A DNA stretch of 64,000 bases, taken from the NCBI RefSeq assembly GCF_004745485.1, contig NZ_RHFG01000006.1, positions 62,001-126,000 on the forward strand, read 5' to 3'. The notes beneath the pieces are model-generated. The model ran no database searches, had not been told where the DNA came from, and saw only the letters and a program-made list of their open reading frames with translations. Within the stretch, counting starts at the first letter, position 1. Each line of letters starts with the position of its first letter. Positions 42,474-49,817 of the stretch are shown one piece after another. The DNA comes from Brevibacterium sp. S22 (GTDB taxonomy: Bacteria > Actinomycetota > Actinomycetes > Actinomycetales > Brevibacteriaceae). The position numbers and the translations under genes are program-made.

Positions 42474-43469
42474 ATGATATCGACACGCAGCACCCGTATC
42501 GGCGCGATCCTCGCCTGCGCTGCTCTTGCCCTCTCGGCCTGCGGGGCATCGAACTCCGGCGGAGGAGACAACGAAGACGCTCAGGGCAGTGGTGACAAGG
42601 ACTGGTCGAACTGCACCCCGGGTGAAGGATCGGAGGATGCCACCGAGGTGGCTGATGACGACAAGGACGTCTCCTTCGTCATGTTCAACGGCTGGGACGA
42701 GTCCTACGCCACCACCTACCTCATCAAGAACGTGCTCGAAGAGGACGGATATACGGTGGAGACGCAAGAACTCGATGCCGGTCCCGCATACACCGGGCTG
42801 ACCAAAGGCGACGTCGACTTCGTCACTGACACCTGGCTGCCGCTGACTCACGCGAGCTACCTCGAGCAGTTCGGTGACAAGATGGTCGATCACGGCTGCT
42901 GGTACGACAATGCGAAGCTGACCATCGCCGTCAACGAGGATTCACCGGCCAAGACCATCGGCGACCTCAAGGACATGGGCGACGAGTACAACAACATTCT
43001 CTACGGCATCGAAGCCGGTGCCGGTCTGACGAAGACGACCAAAGAGGCGGCAATTCCCGACTACGAGCTTGATGATCTCGACTACAAGATCTCCTCGACC
43101 CCGGCGATGCTCGCCCAGCTGAATAAGTCGACCGCGGCCGACGAGAACGTTGCAGTGACCCTGTGGCGCCCGCACTGGGCCTACGATGCCTTCCCGGTCC
43201 GCGACCTTGAGGACCCGAAGGGTGCGATGGGTGACGCCGAAGGCGTGTACAGCTTCTCGGGACTCGATGCAGCGGATGAACACCCCTACGTCTCCCAGCT
43301 GCTGCAGAACCTCGTCCTCGACGACGATCACCTCGCCAGCCTGGAAAACCTCATGTTCTCTGAAGACCACTACGGCGGCAACGACCATGAGAAGGCCGTC
43401 GCCGAATGGCTTGAGGACAACCCGGACTTCGTCGACCAGTGGAAGAAGGGCGAACTCGCCGAGTCCTGA
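42474..43469 (+). CDS. Osmolyte-binding lipoprotein, copy 2 of 4
   Basis: This 331-residue protein is closely similar to copy 1 through the whole mature part, with lipobox LSAC (Cys23) and Trp121 in TDTWLPLTH. GCWYDNAKLTIAVNEDSPAK, NVAVTLWRPHWAYDAFPVRD and the C-terminus PDFVDQWKKGELAE are shared almost unchanged. The DNA also stays near-identical in blocks around 42880-42980 and 43280-43350 compared with copy 1, suggesting recent duplication or gene conversion. ATG 42474 has AGAGGAAA upstream. It is preceded by one hairpin and followed by two. Confidence 0.92.
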   Translation: MISTRSTRIGAILACAALALSACGASNSGGGDNEDAQGSGDKDWSNCTPGEGSEDATEVADDDKDVSFVMFNGWDESYATTYLIKNVLEEDGYTVETQELDAGPAYTGLTKGDVDFVTDTWLPLTHASYLEQFGDKMVDHGCWYDNAKLTIAVNEDSPAKTIGDLKDMGDEYNNILYGIEAGAGLTKTTKEAAIPDYELDDLDYKISSTPAMLAQLNKSTAADENVAVTLWRPHWAYDAFPVRDLEDPKGAMGDAEGVYSFSGLDAADEHPYVSQLLQNLVLDDDHLASLENLMFSEDHYGGNDHEKAVAEWLEDNPDFVDQWKKGELAES

Positions 43470-43480
43470 TGATGGCCTTG

Positions 43481-43509
43481 GTGCTCATCGGCTCTGAGCC
43501 GATGAGCAC
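43481..43509 (+). terminator. Terminator right after binding-protein copy 2
   Basis: A perfect 13-bp stem (GTGCTCATCGGCT with its complement) has a 3-base loop and starts 12 bases after the stop at 43469. Confidence 0.8.
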
Positions 43510-43547
43510 AGGGGACCGCCTCGGCGGACGGAGCAACAGAGAATGAT

Positions 43548-43593
43548 GAGGGAGGCTGTGCAGCGACCTTAGGTCTGCAGCACAGCCTCCCTC
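43548..43593 (+). terminator. Second hairpin between copies 2 and 3
   Basis: A perfect 14-bp stem (GAGGGAGGCTGTGC at 43548-43561 with 43580-43593) has an 18-base loop, and T-rich sequence (TCGTCTTCT) follows. In tandem with the hairpin at 43481-43509 it should strongly reduce readthrough into copy 3. Confidence 0.75.
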
Positions 43594-43676
43594 GTCTTCT
43601 CACGAAGAATCAACTACCGATCTCCGGTCGCGGCCAAGAGAGCGAACCGGGGAACACACCACGGAAGAGGAATCTC

Positions 43677-44672
43677 ATGAAACGCTCATCAACGTTGAAG
43701 TTCGGCGCTGCGATCGCTGCAGTTCTGCTGACGCTGTCGGCCTGCGGGGCAAGCAACAGCGGCGGTTCCGGAAGCGATGACGATACTGCTGCGGGAGACA
43801 GGGACTGGACTGACTGCAGACCCGGGTCGGAATCCGGCGACCTCGACTCCTTGGAACCCGATGATGACAAGACGGTGAACTTCGCGGTCTTCAACGGGTG
43901 GGATGAGACCTACGCGAGCGTCTACGTCCTCAAGAGTCTTCTCGAAAGAGACGGCTACACCATCAACATCAAAGAGTTGGAAGCGGGGCCCGCCTATCAG
44001 GCAGTGGCCAAAGGCGACATCGACTTCCATACGGACATGATGATGCCGACGACTCATGCTTCTTACTTCGACCAGGTCAAGGACGACATCGACGTCCAGG
44101 GCTGCTGGTACGGCGCGGCGCAGAACACCATCGCCGTCAACGAGGATTCCCCAGCCAAGTCGATCGCCGACCTCAAGGACATGGCTGACGACTACGACAA
44201 CACGCTCTACGGTATCGAAGCTGGGGCCGGGCTGACCAAGGCAACCAAGGAAAAGGTCATCCCCGACTACGGGCTCGAATCCCTCGAATACAAGATCTCG
44301 TCCACTCCGGCGATGCTCGCGCAAGTGAAGAAGTCGACGGATGCGGGAGACAACATCGCGGTGACGCTCTGGCATCCGCACTGGGCTTACAGCAAGTTCC
44401 CCATGCGCGATCTCGAGGACCCCGAGAACTCCCTCGGGGAGAAAGAGATTCTCTACAACGTCGGCAACAAGGAGTCTGTCGAGAAGTTCCCATTCGTCTC
44501 GCAGGCGGTGAAGAATCTTGCTATGTCCGAAGACGCCCTGGCCGACCTCGAGGCACTCATGTTCTCCGAGGACGAATACAACGGTGAGAACCCTGAGAAA
44601 GCCGTAGCGGAATGGCTCGATGACAATCCTGATTTCGTCGATGACTTCCGAACCGGAAAGCTTGAAGGCTGA
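43677..44672 (+). CDS. Osmolyte-binding lipoprotein, copy 3 of 4 (altered pocket)
   Basis: This 331-residue OpuAC-type lipoprotein has lipobox LSAC (Cys23). It is clearly paralogous to copies 1, 2 and 4 but the most diverged. Where the others have TD-G/T/A-WLPLTH, this one reads TDMMMPTTH, so the conserved Trp becomes Met122. RPHWAYDAF becomes HPHWAYSKF, and CWYDN becomes CWYGA. FNGWDETYAS and the Trp pair in LWHPHW remain. A different ligand preference is likely. ATG 43677 has GAAGAGGAA upstream. It is separated from copy 2 by two hairpins and has no strong terminator after it. Confidence 0.9.
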   Translation: MKRSSTLKFGAAIAAVLLTLSACGASNSGGSGSDDDTAAGDRDWTDCRPGSESGDLDSLEPDDDKTVNFAVFNGWDETYASVYVLKSLLERDGYTINIKELEAGPAYQAVAKGDIDFHTDMMMPTTHASYFDQVKDDIDVQGCWYGAAQNTIAVNEDSPAKSIADLKDMADDYDNTLYGIEAGAGLTKATKEKVIPDYGLESLEYKISSTPAMLAQVKKSTDAGDNIAVTLWHPHWAYSKFPMRDLEDPENSLGEKEILYNVGNKESVEKFPFVSQAVKNLAMSEDALADLEALMFSEDEYNGENPEKAVAEWLDDNPDFVDDFRTGKLEG

Positions 44673-44972
44673 GCTCCACGCTGCGGTCGGTCTGAACGAT
44701 TCTCCGTGAGGTCGGTCTCTCCGTGGAAGCGACTTTCCACTCTCATCGGACAACAGGGGCGGAGGCCGGAGCATGGGCCTCCGTCCCCGCATTCTTTGGT
44801 CTGCACCCGCCGCACCCCACCCCATGCAACGCGGGGACTTTCTACGATTCTCGTCGACCCCTTGTCAGTTTGTGATCACAAAAGTTACACTGGTGAAGAG
44901 CGGCTCTGCCGAGCATGTTGCGTTGCTCGAGACGGCACCGATCGACAGGTAGCTTCAACGAAGAGGACAACT
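44673..44972 (+). promoter_or_regulatory. Intergenic region with promoter and palindromic operator for copy 4
   Basis: This 300-base gap has no gene. TTGTCA (44862-44867) and TACACT (44886-44891), 18 bases apart, form the best sigma-70-like promoter in the window. The perfect 14-bp palindrome TTTGTGATCACAAA (44869-44882) fills the spacer, an ideal repressor site. Copy 4 therefore looks separately regulated from the ProVW operon. Confidence 0.7.
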
Positions 44973-45995
44973 GTGAAGACTCGAAATCTCGCTTCATTCG
45001 TCAGCTCATTGGCGGCAGCGGCGTTGGTGCTCTCGGCCTGCGGAGCGTCGAACTCCAGCGGAGGCGACGGAGGTGACGCGGAGGCCGGTCAGTCGGTCGA
45101 CAAGGACTGGTCCGACTGCACACCGGGCGCGGAATCCGCCGATGCCGCCGATGCCGCCGATGCCGCCGATATCGGCGCCGACGATGACAAGAACATCACG
45201 ATGGCCGTGTTCAACGGCTGGGATGAAACCTACGCCACGGTCTATCTGCTCAAGAATGTCCTGGAGCAGGACGGATATACGGTCGAAGTGCCCGAACTCG
45301 AAGCAGGACCGGCTTATCAGGCGCTGGCCCGAGGCGACGTCGACTTCATCACCGACGCGTGGCTGCCGCTGACGCACTCGAGCTACATCGACAAGGTCGG
45401 CGACAAGATGTCCCCTCAGGGCTGCTGGTATGACACGGCGCGCAACACGATCGCAGTGAATGAGGATTCTCCAGCGAAGTCGATCGAAGACCTCAAGGAG
45501 ATGGGCGACGAATACGACAACACCATCGTCGGAATCGAAGCCGGTGCAGGGCTGACGAAGGCCGTCAAGGAGCAGGTCATTCCCGACTACGGACTCGGCA
45601 GCTATACCCATAAGATCTCCTCGACCGCGGCGATGCTGGCCGCCCTCAAGAAGGCCACTGACGGCGGGGAGAACATCGCGGTCACCCTCTGGCGTCCGCA
45701 CTGGGCTTATGATGCCTTCCCCGTCCGCGACCTCGAGGACCCGAAGAAGGCGCTCGGTGAGAACGAGGTCATCTACAACTTCGGCAACAACGATTCGATC
45801 GAGGAGTACCCCTATGTCGGGCAGATCCTCAAGAACTTCGTCTTCCCCGACGAGGATCTCGCAAGTCTCGAGAACATCATGTTCTCCGAGGAGCACTACG
45901 GTGGCGAGAACTACGACGAGGCCGTCGCAGAGTGGTTGAAGGACAACCCCGACTTCGCCGACGAACTGCGTCAGGGAGAACTCGCTGAGAAATAG
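44973..45995 (+). CDS. Osmolyte-binding lipoprotein, copy 4 of 4
   Basis: This 340-residue paralogue has lipobox LSAC (Cys23), an Ala/Asp-rich linker with a short DAA repeat (from 9-base DNA repeats near 45138-45170), and Trp130 in TDAWLPLTH. LWRPHWAYDAF is retained, so the pocket resembles copies 1 and 2. The start is GTG 44973, with AAGAGGA about 7 bases upstream. The open frame runs back to 44706, but that part lacks a signal-peptide character and covers the promoter. A private promoter with palindromic operator precedes it and a classical terminator (46052-46081) follows. Confidence 0.9.
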   Translation: MKTRNLASFVSSLAAAALVLSACGASNSSGGDGGDAEAGQSVDKDWSDCTPGAESADAADAADAADIGADDDKNITMAVFNGWDETYATVYLLKNVLEQDGYTVEVPELEAGPAYQALARGDVDFITDAWLPLTHSSYIDKVGDKMSPQGCWYDTARNTIAVNEDSPAKSIEDLKEMGDEYDNTIVGIEAGAGLTKAVKEQVIPDYGLGSYTHKISSTAAMLAALKKATDGGENIAVTLWRPHWAYDAFPVRDLEDPKKALGENEVIYNFGNNDSIEEYPYVGQILKNFVFPDEDLASLENIMFSEEHYGGENYDEAVAEWLKDNPDFADELRQGELAEK

Positions 45996-46051
45996 GAGCA
46001 CACTGATGCTCCGCTCTCCGCTGCTCAATCCGAAGCGGGAACGAGACGCCT

Positions 46052-46081
46052 GCGGCCCGGTCGATTCGTCGACCGGGCCGC
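46052..46081 (+). terminator. Terminator after the fourth binding-protein gene
   Basis: A perfect 13-bp stem (GCGGCCCGGTCGA with its complement) with a TTCG tetraloop is followed by TTTCG. This is the clearest intrinsic terminator in the region and ends the osmolyte importer block. Confidence 0.85.
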
Positions 46082-46130
46082 TTTCGTAGGCTAGCGTGGT
46101 GCCAACAGACTCGGCAGACGGAGGACGGAC

Positions 46131-46676
46131 ATGATGACGTCGGCTGCGATCGACACCCCGGTCGGTCCTCTGAACGTGACGAGCGATGGCCAAGCGATCG
46201 TCCGCCTCGAATGGGTTTCCCCTGCCGAAGCGGCCATAGGCTCTGGCCCCTCCCTCGAGATCCGGCAGCACCGCGGCGAGGAGGCCGAACCCGACGACGG
46301 CGATCCGATCCTCACCGAAGCGCTTGCACAGCTGCGCGCGTACTTCGACGGCCGCCTCGGCGATTTCGATCTTCCGGTCGATTTCGGTCGGATCTCCGAT
46401 GTCGCTCGGACTGTCCTCACGGCTCTCGCCGGAGAGGTTCCGACAGGGACCACGATCACCTACGGCGAACTGGCCGACCGCAGCGGAACGGGGGTTCCGG
46501 CCCGCGCGATCGGCGGAATCATGGGTCTCAACCCGATTCCGATCATCGTCGCCTGCCACCGGGTGGTCGCAGGCGACGGCCTCGGCGGGTATTCCGGGGG
46601 ACTGCCCGGACACGAACTCGAGACGAAGCGTCGGCTGCTCGAATGGGAGAACGCGCTGCCGCAGCCGCTGTTCTGA
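46131..46676 (+). CDS. ogt: Methylated-DNA-protein cysteine methyltransferase
   Basis: This 181-residue Ogt-type protein removes alkyl groups from O6-alkylguanine by transfer to its own cysteine. The C-terminal domain has VARTVLTALAGEVPTGTTITYGELA (split by function), the DNA-binding helix ARAIGGIMGLNPIPII, and the acceptor Cys142 in ACHRVVAGDG. The usual motif is PCHRV; here Ala precedes the Cys. The segment GYSGGLPGHELETKRRLLEWE completes the domain. ATG 46131 has GGAGG six bases upstream; ATG 46134 is also possible. It follows the terminator of the osmolyte cluster and is convergent with the DyP gene. Confidence 0.88.
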   Translation: MMTSAAIDTPVGPLNVTSDGQAIVRLEWVSPAEAAIGSGPSLEIRQHRGEEAEPDDGDPILTEALAQLRAYFDGRLGDFDLPVDFGRISDVARTVLTALAGEVPTGTTITYGELADRSGTGVPARAIGGIMGLNPIPIIVACHRVVAGDGLGGYSGGLPGHELETKRRLLEWENALPQPLF

Positions 46677-46706
46677 ACAGCTACGAGGCGGCCCGCCCGG
46701 CCCCTC

Positions 46707-48014
46707 TCACCCCTCGAACAGCTCCTGCCCGACAAACCCGTCCTCGGTCGCTCCGGGCGGGATCGCCCACACGGTCGACCCGATCGGGGTGGTCCATTCG
46801 TTGAGCAGGTCCACCTCGGCGAGGCGGCGCTGGATCGGCAGGAACTGCCGCTCGATATCCGCCTGGAAGGACGCGAACAGCAGACCCGAATCCCCTCCCG
46901 CGCCGGTCTCATAGTTGAACGTGCGCCGATGGATCTGTACCTCCGGGCCCAGCCCGTCACGGGCCCGAGCGATATGTGCGACCTTCGAGATCTTCGTCAG
47001 CCCGCGCTCATCGACGGCGGTGAAATCCGGGACATCGAACTCGTCCTCACCCGACAGCGGTGCCCCGGTGTCCATGGTCCGCCCGACCGAGAACTCCCGT
47101 GCCGGACGGTCGGCGTGGTCCCAGGTGTCGAGGTTCATCGCGATATCGCGCAGAACGAGCGTCGTTCCCCCGCGCATCCACGACGGCAGATGTGCGCCGA
47201 GGTCGGCAGGCGGCGCCCCGCGTGCGGAGAAGACCGGGTCGGCGGTCTCGGTGCCCCGCCCCCAGATGATCCGCGCGAAGTCCTCGGACCCCGGCCCCGG
47301 ATTCGCCGTGCCGTCGAGCTGACCGAAGAGGTTCCTTTGGGTCTTCCCCTCCCCCGTGCTGCCGTAGGCGCGTCGGAATCCGTCGCGCTGCCAGGCCACC
47401 TCGGCGAACGAGCGCGAGTCCTTGAACAGCATGCGCCGGGCGTGTGCCAAGGTCAGCGGATCATCGCCGCAGATCTGCAGGAGCAGGTCACCTCTGCATC
47501 GGTCCTTATCGAGGCGATCGATCGAGAACGCCTCCAAGGGCTTCAGCCAGTCAGGGACGTGCTTCTTACCGGCCAGCGCCACCAGATTCGATCCGAATCC
47601 GAAGGTCACCGTCAACCGGGCAGGGTCGACGGCGAGCTCGGATTCGGAATCGGCCAATGGCGCCTGCCCCTGGGTCAGCGCGGCCGCATCGGCGGTGAGC
47701 AGCCGCAGCCAGCGCACCGCCTCGGCGACCTTGATCCCGGGCTTGAGCGTGAACGCGATGAAGTGCGCATAGGCCTGCGCCGGGGTCTCGACCCCGGATT
47801 GGCGAGTGCCGTAGAACGGCTCGGTCTGCGGCCCGTTCGCCCCGTCCAGATCTCGCCGAGGCTGCCCGCCCTCGCGGGCTGCTGTAGCTTCAGAGCCGGG
47901 GCCACGGCCGAGTGCGAACCCGGCCGTGGCGCCGACGATTCCTGCACCGCCGGCGGCCGCCGAGGTCAGGAGACCTCGGCGGCTGAAGCCGGCGCGACTG
48001 GGCTCAGTGGTCAC
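46707..48014 (-). CDS. Tat-secreted DyP-type heme peroxidase
   Basis: The 435-residue peroxidase has a twin-arginine signal (FSRRGLLTSAAAGGAG) and the DyP heme motif in LFGQLDGTANP (GxxDG). Further DyP-typical segments are LTVTFGFGSNL, LLLQICGDDPLTLAHA, WMRGGTTLVLRDIAMNL, and SGLLFASFQADIERQFLPIQ. It uses hydrogen peroxide to oxidise dyes, phenols or metals outside the membrane. EfeB-type iron-related use is an alternative. GTG 48014 is preferred, with GGAG six bases upstream and 11 bases of overlap with the PCu(A)C gene. ATG 48041 would overlap by 38. Confidence 0.88.
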   Translation of the reverse strand: MTTEPSRAGFSRRGLLTSAAAGGAGIVGATAGFALGRGPGSEATAAREGGQPRRDLDGANGPQTEPFYGTRQSGVETPAQAYAHFIAFTLKPGIKVAEAVRWLRLLTADAAALTQGQAPLADSESELAVDPARLTVTFGFGSNLVALAGKKHVPDWLKPLEAFSIDRLDKDRCRGDLLLQICGDDPLTLAHARRMLFKDSRSFAEVAWQRDGFRRAYGSTGEGKTQRNLFGQLDGTANPGPGSEDFARIIWGRGTETADPVFSARGAPPADLGAHLPSWMRGGTTLVLRDIAMNLDTWDHADRPAREFSVGRTMDTGAPLSGEDEFDVPDFTAVDERGLTKISKVAHIARARDGLGPEVQIHRRTFNYETGAGGDSGLLFASFQADIERQFLPIQRRLAEVDLLNEWTTPIGSTVWAIPPGATEDGFVGQELFEG

Positions 48015-48648
48015 CGTGGTCTCCGTGATCGGAGTCCTCATGATCTTCGTGCTCGCCGTGGTCGTCATGCTCTGCGTGGTCGTCGCTGGAGCCTTCGGCT
48101 TCACCGGGCGCGTAGTCTTCCTGCGCTCCGGAGTACTCCTTGGCCACGGCCGTGACCTCGACGGTCTCGTCGTCGGCGGTGACGAGGTCGAGGCTGATCT
48201 TCTCGCCCGGCTTGATGGCCTTCTCCAGACCCATGATCATGATGTGATCGCCTCCGGGCTCGAAGTGGAGGCTCTCACCGGCCGGGATGGTGAAGCCGCC
48301 CTCCTTCTCCTGCATCGACATTCCGCCCGAACCGTCGCCTTCGGTTTCGTGGAGTTCGACCATCTTCGCGTCCGCGTACTTCGCTTCGACGAGGTTGATG
48401 TCGTGGTCGGTGTTGTTATGGAGTTCCCCGAAGACTGCGGTCATCCCGTCGTCGGCGGCCTTGACCCAGGCGCCCTCGAGGCTGAGCGCCTCGGCGTCGA
48501 CTCGGCTTTCCGAGGAATCCGCCGAGGCGGAGCTGTCGCCTTCTGTCTGAGCTGATCCGGCGGCCTTGCTGTCGTCTTGACCGCAGCCTGCCAGGCCGAT
48601 GGTGACGGCGATGGGCAGGGCGAGGGCCAGAGTGATGTTCTTTCGCAT
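48004..48648 (-). CDS. PCu(A)C-type copper chaperone lipoprotein with His-rich tail
   Basis: The 214-residue lipoprotein has lipobox LAGC (Cys22), then a PCu(A)C domain. The copper-binding His and Met residues are spread over KMVELHETEG, GGMSMQEKEGG and LHFEPGGDHIMIMGL (H-x-M type). The last ~25 residues are a His/Asp-rich tail (DDHAEHDDHGEHEDHEDSD and more). It should carry Cu(I) outside the membrane. Its end overlaps the Tat-DyP start by 11 bases, so the two are co-translated. As I recall, Streptomyces also pairs such a chaperone with a DyP peroxidase for copper-enzyme maturation. ATG 48648 has only a weak GAAAG upstream. Confidence 0.88.
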   Translation of the reverse strand: MRKNITLALALPIAVTIGLAGCGQDDSKAAGSAQTEGDSSASADSSESRVDAEALSLEGAWVKAADDGMTAVFGELHNNTDHDINLVEAKYADAKMVELHETEGDGSGGMSMQEKEGGFTIPAGESLHFEPGGDHIMIMGLEKAIKPGEKISLDLVTADDETVEVTAVAKEYSGAQEDYAPGEAEGSSDDHAEHDDHGEHEDHEDSDHGDHGDH

Positions 48649-48720
48649 GATGTCTGTACTTTCGTGTCCAGGTGCAGTCGAGCATGCGCCGGTGCGCGCG
48701 ACTCTGTGCACAGATGGCGC

Positions 48721-48828
48721 GGGCGGTCCCACGGGGTACCTGCCGTCAGACTGCGCGGGCGGTCCCACGGGGTACCTGCCGTCAGACTGCGCGGGCGGTC
48801 CCGCGAGGTACCTGTCGTCAGACTGCGC
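48721..48828. repeat. Three 36-bp tandem repeats upstream of the copper chaperone
   Basis: Units begin at 48721, 48757 and 48793. The first two are identical and the third differs at several positions. Each contains GGTACC and GGCGGTCCC. They lie 73-180 bases before ATG 48648. No unique spacers separate them, so this is not a CRISPR array. A regulatory or recombination-prone element is possible. Confidence 0.85.
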
Positions 48829-49019
48829 CGGCGTGCGGCCGCAGCGCATTCGCGTGCCCATACGCGGGGAGCCGGCAAGTGCACTGACGCGCAGGGCACG
48901 CGCTGTTCTGTGCGCACCAGTGTGCGCGGACGTGTTCGACTGTCACCGATGGTCGGTGCGCCGCCGTTGATTCGGCGGTCGCCCGAAGATGGATGGTCAC
49001 CCGGAGTTCGGGTGTGAGT

Positions 49020-49036
49020 CGGCGGTGCAACCGCCG
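49020..49036 (-). terminator. Hairpin after the His-rich membrane protein gene
   Basis: A 7-bp stem (CGGCGGT/ACCGCCG) with a 3-base loop lies 10 bases past the minus-strand stop at 49046. A second hairpin follows (48998-49014). Confidence 0.55.
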
Positions 49037-49045
49037 AGTGAGGTA

Positions 49046-49750
49046 TCAGACCAGCGCGGGTGGTCCGCGACGATAGTTCGGACCGACCACCGCCGAGGTG
49101 ACCGGCTGCGGCAGCCGGAACTGAGCGCAGACCTTACGGAACGGTTCGTCGGCCAGGACTCCGGCCGCCTCGGCGAGGGCACGCAGTGCGCCGATCACCG
49201 GGCCCAGGGCCAGCTGCAGAATGCTGAGGACGATGTCCTCACCGCGTTTGAGGATCACAGCGGTGATGAGGACGGCGGCGAGGTGGGCGACGATCATCCC
49301 CGCCGAGGTGGCGCCGTGGTTCGCGTGTCCGAGCGCGGATGCGGCCGGACCGAGATCAAGAGAGCCCGAGGCCGGGACGATGTGTCCGGCGTGGGGGTCG
49401 AGGGCTGCCTCGGCGGAGGTGGACCCGGCAACGGGGATGCTTGCGGCTCCGGCCTGCCCGGCCCCGGCTTGGGCGGTTCCGGCGTAGGAGCCCGCATGGG
49501 CGAGGGTGTGTGCGGACCAGCTCATCGTCAGGTGCATGAGCACCTGCCCGAGACCGAGCAGTCCGGTCAGAGTGAGATAGCCCAGGCGCCTGCCGGCAAA
49601 GATCATCGCCGCCCACAGGACGAAGACGAAGACGACTGCGGTGCCCGGAATCGAGGCTCCGCCACCGGCCCCGAGATGCATCACCAGGGCGAGGAGAGTC
49701 GTGAAAAGGGCGGCGAAGAGTGCACGCACGGACTTCGTCCATCCGGTCAT
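49046..49750 (-). CDS. His/Met-containing integral membrane protein of the copper cluster
   Basis: The 234-residue protein has four or five hydrophobic helices (about residues 10-30, 37-52, 58-78, 140-165, and a reentrant one near 170-190). They are joined by a long extracytoplasmic-looking loop (about 80-135). The loop is rich in His, Met, Ala and Gly (MHLTMSWSAHTLAHAGS, DPHAGHI, ALGHANHG), a metal-binding look. It is not a family I can name. It neighbours the PCu(A)C and DyP genes on the same strand. ATG 49750 has GGAGGG a few bases upstream, and a palindrome (49778-49794) is 28 bases away. A copper-related role is inferred from composition and context only. Confidence 0.72.
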   Translation of the reverse strand: MTGWTKSVRALFAALFTTLLALVMHLGAGGGASIPGTAVVFVFVLWAAMIFAGRRLGYLTLTGLLGLGQVLMHLTMSWSAHTLAHAGSYAGTAQAGAGQAGAASIPVAGSTSAEAALDPHAGHIVPASGSLDLGPAASALGHANHGATSAGMIVAHLAAVLITAVILKRGEDIVLSILQLALGPVIGALRALAEAAGVLADEPFRKVCAQFRLPQPVTSAVVGPNYRRGPPALV

Positions 49751-49777
49751 GGGCCCTCCTCTCAGCTCGCACCCACA

Positions 49778-49794
49778 TTCTACTCAATGTAGAA
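49778..49794. promoter_or_regulatory. Palindromic operator upstream of the His-rich membrane protein
   Basis: TTCTAC-N5-GTAGAA is a perfect 6-bp inverted repeat with a 5-base centre, 28-44 bases before ATG 49750. BlaI/CopY-type repressors recognise TAC-N-GTA operators of this kind, so a copper-responsive site is possible. No such repressor gene lies in the window. Confidence 0.5.
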
Positions 49795-49817
49795 ACATTT
49801 CGGGAAGGCGGCTGCGC

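Larger units (their letters stand above)
48649..49045. other. 397-base intergenic region with tandem repeats and hairpins
   Basis: No credible gene is seen, although the PCu(A)C frame stays open to 48861 on the minus strand. It holds the 36-bp tandem repeats (48721-48828) and, near the end of the 49046 gene, the hairpins CACCCG/CGGGTG (48998-49014) and CGGCGGT/ACCGCCG (49020-49036). Confidence 0.6.

Noticed and set aside
44706..44972. Upstream extension of the fourth binding-protein frame
   Set aside because: It covers the promoter and palindrome and lacks a signal peptide. GTG 44973 gives a canonical lipoprotein start.
45006..46613. Minus-strand open frame of 535 codons over binding protein 4 and ogt
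   Set aside because: Its composition is that of a shadow frame and it spans two genes with clear motifs on the plus strand and a terminator between them.
48721..48828. Possible CRISPR array
   Set aside because: The 36-bp units are directly adjacent with no unique spacers and no cas genes are present.
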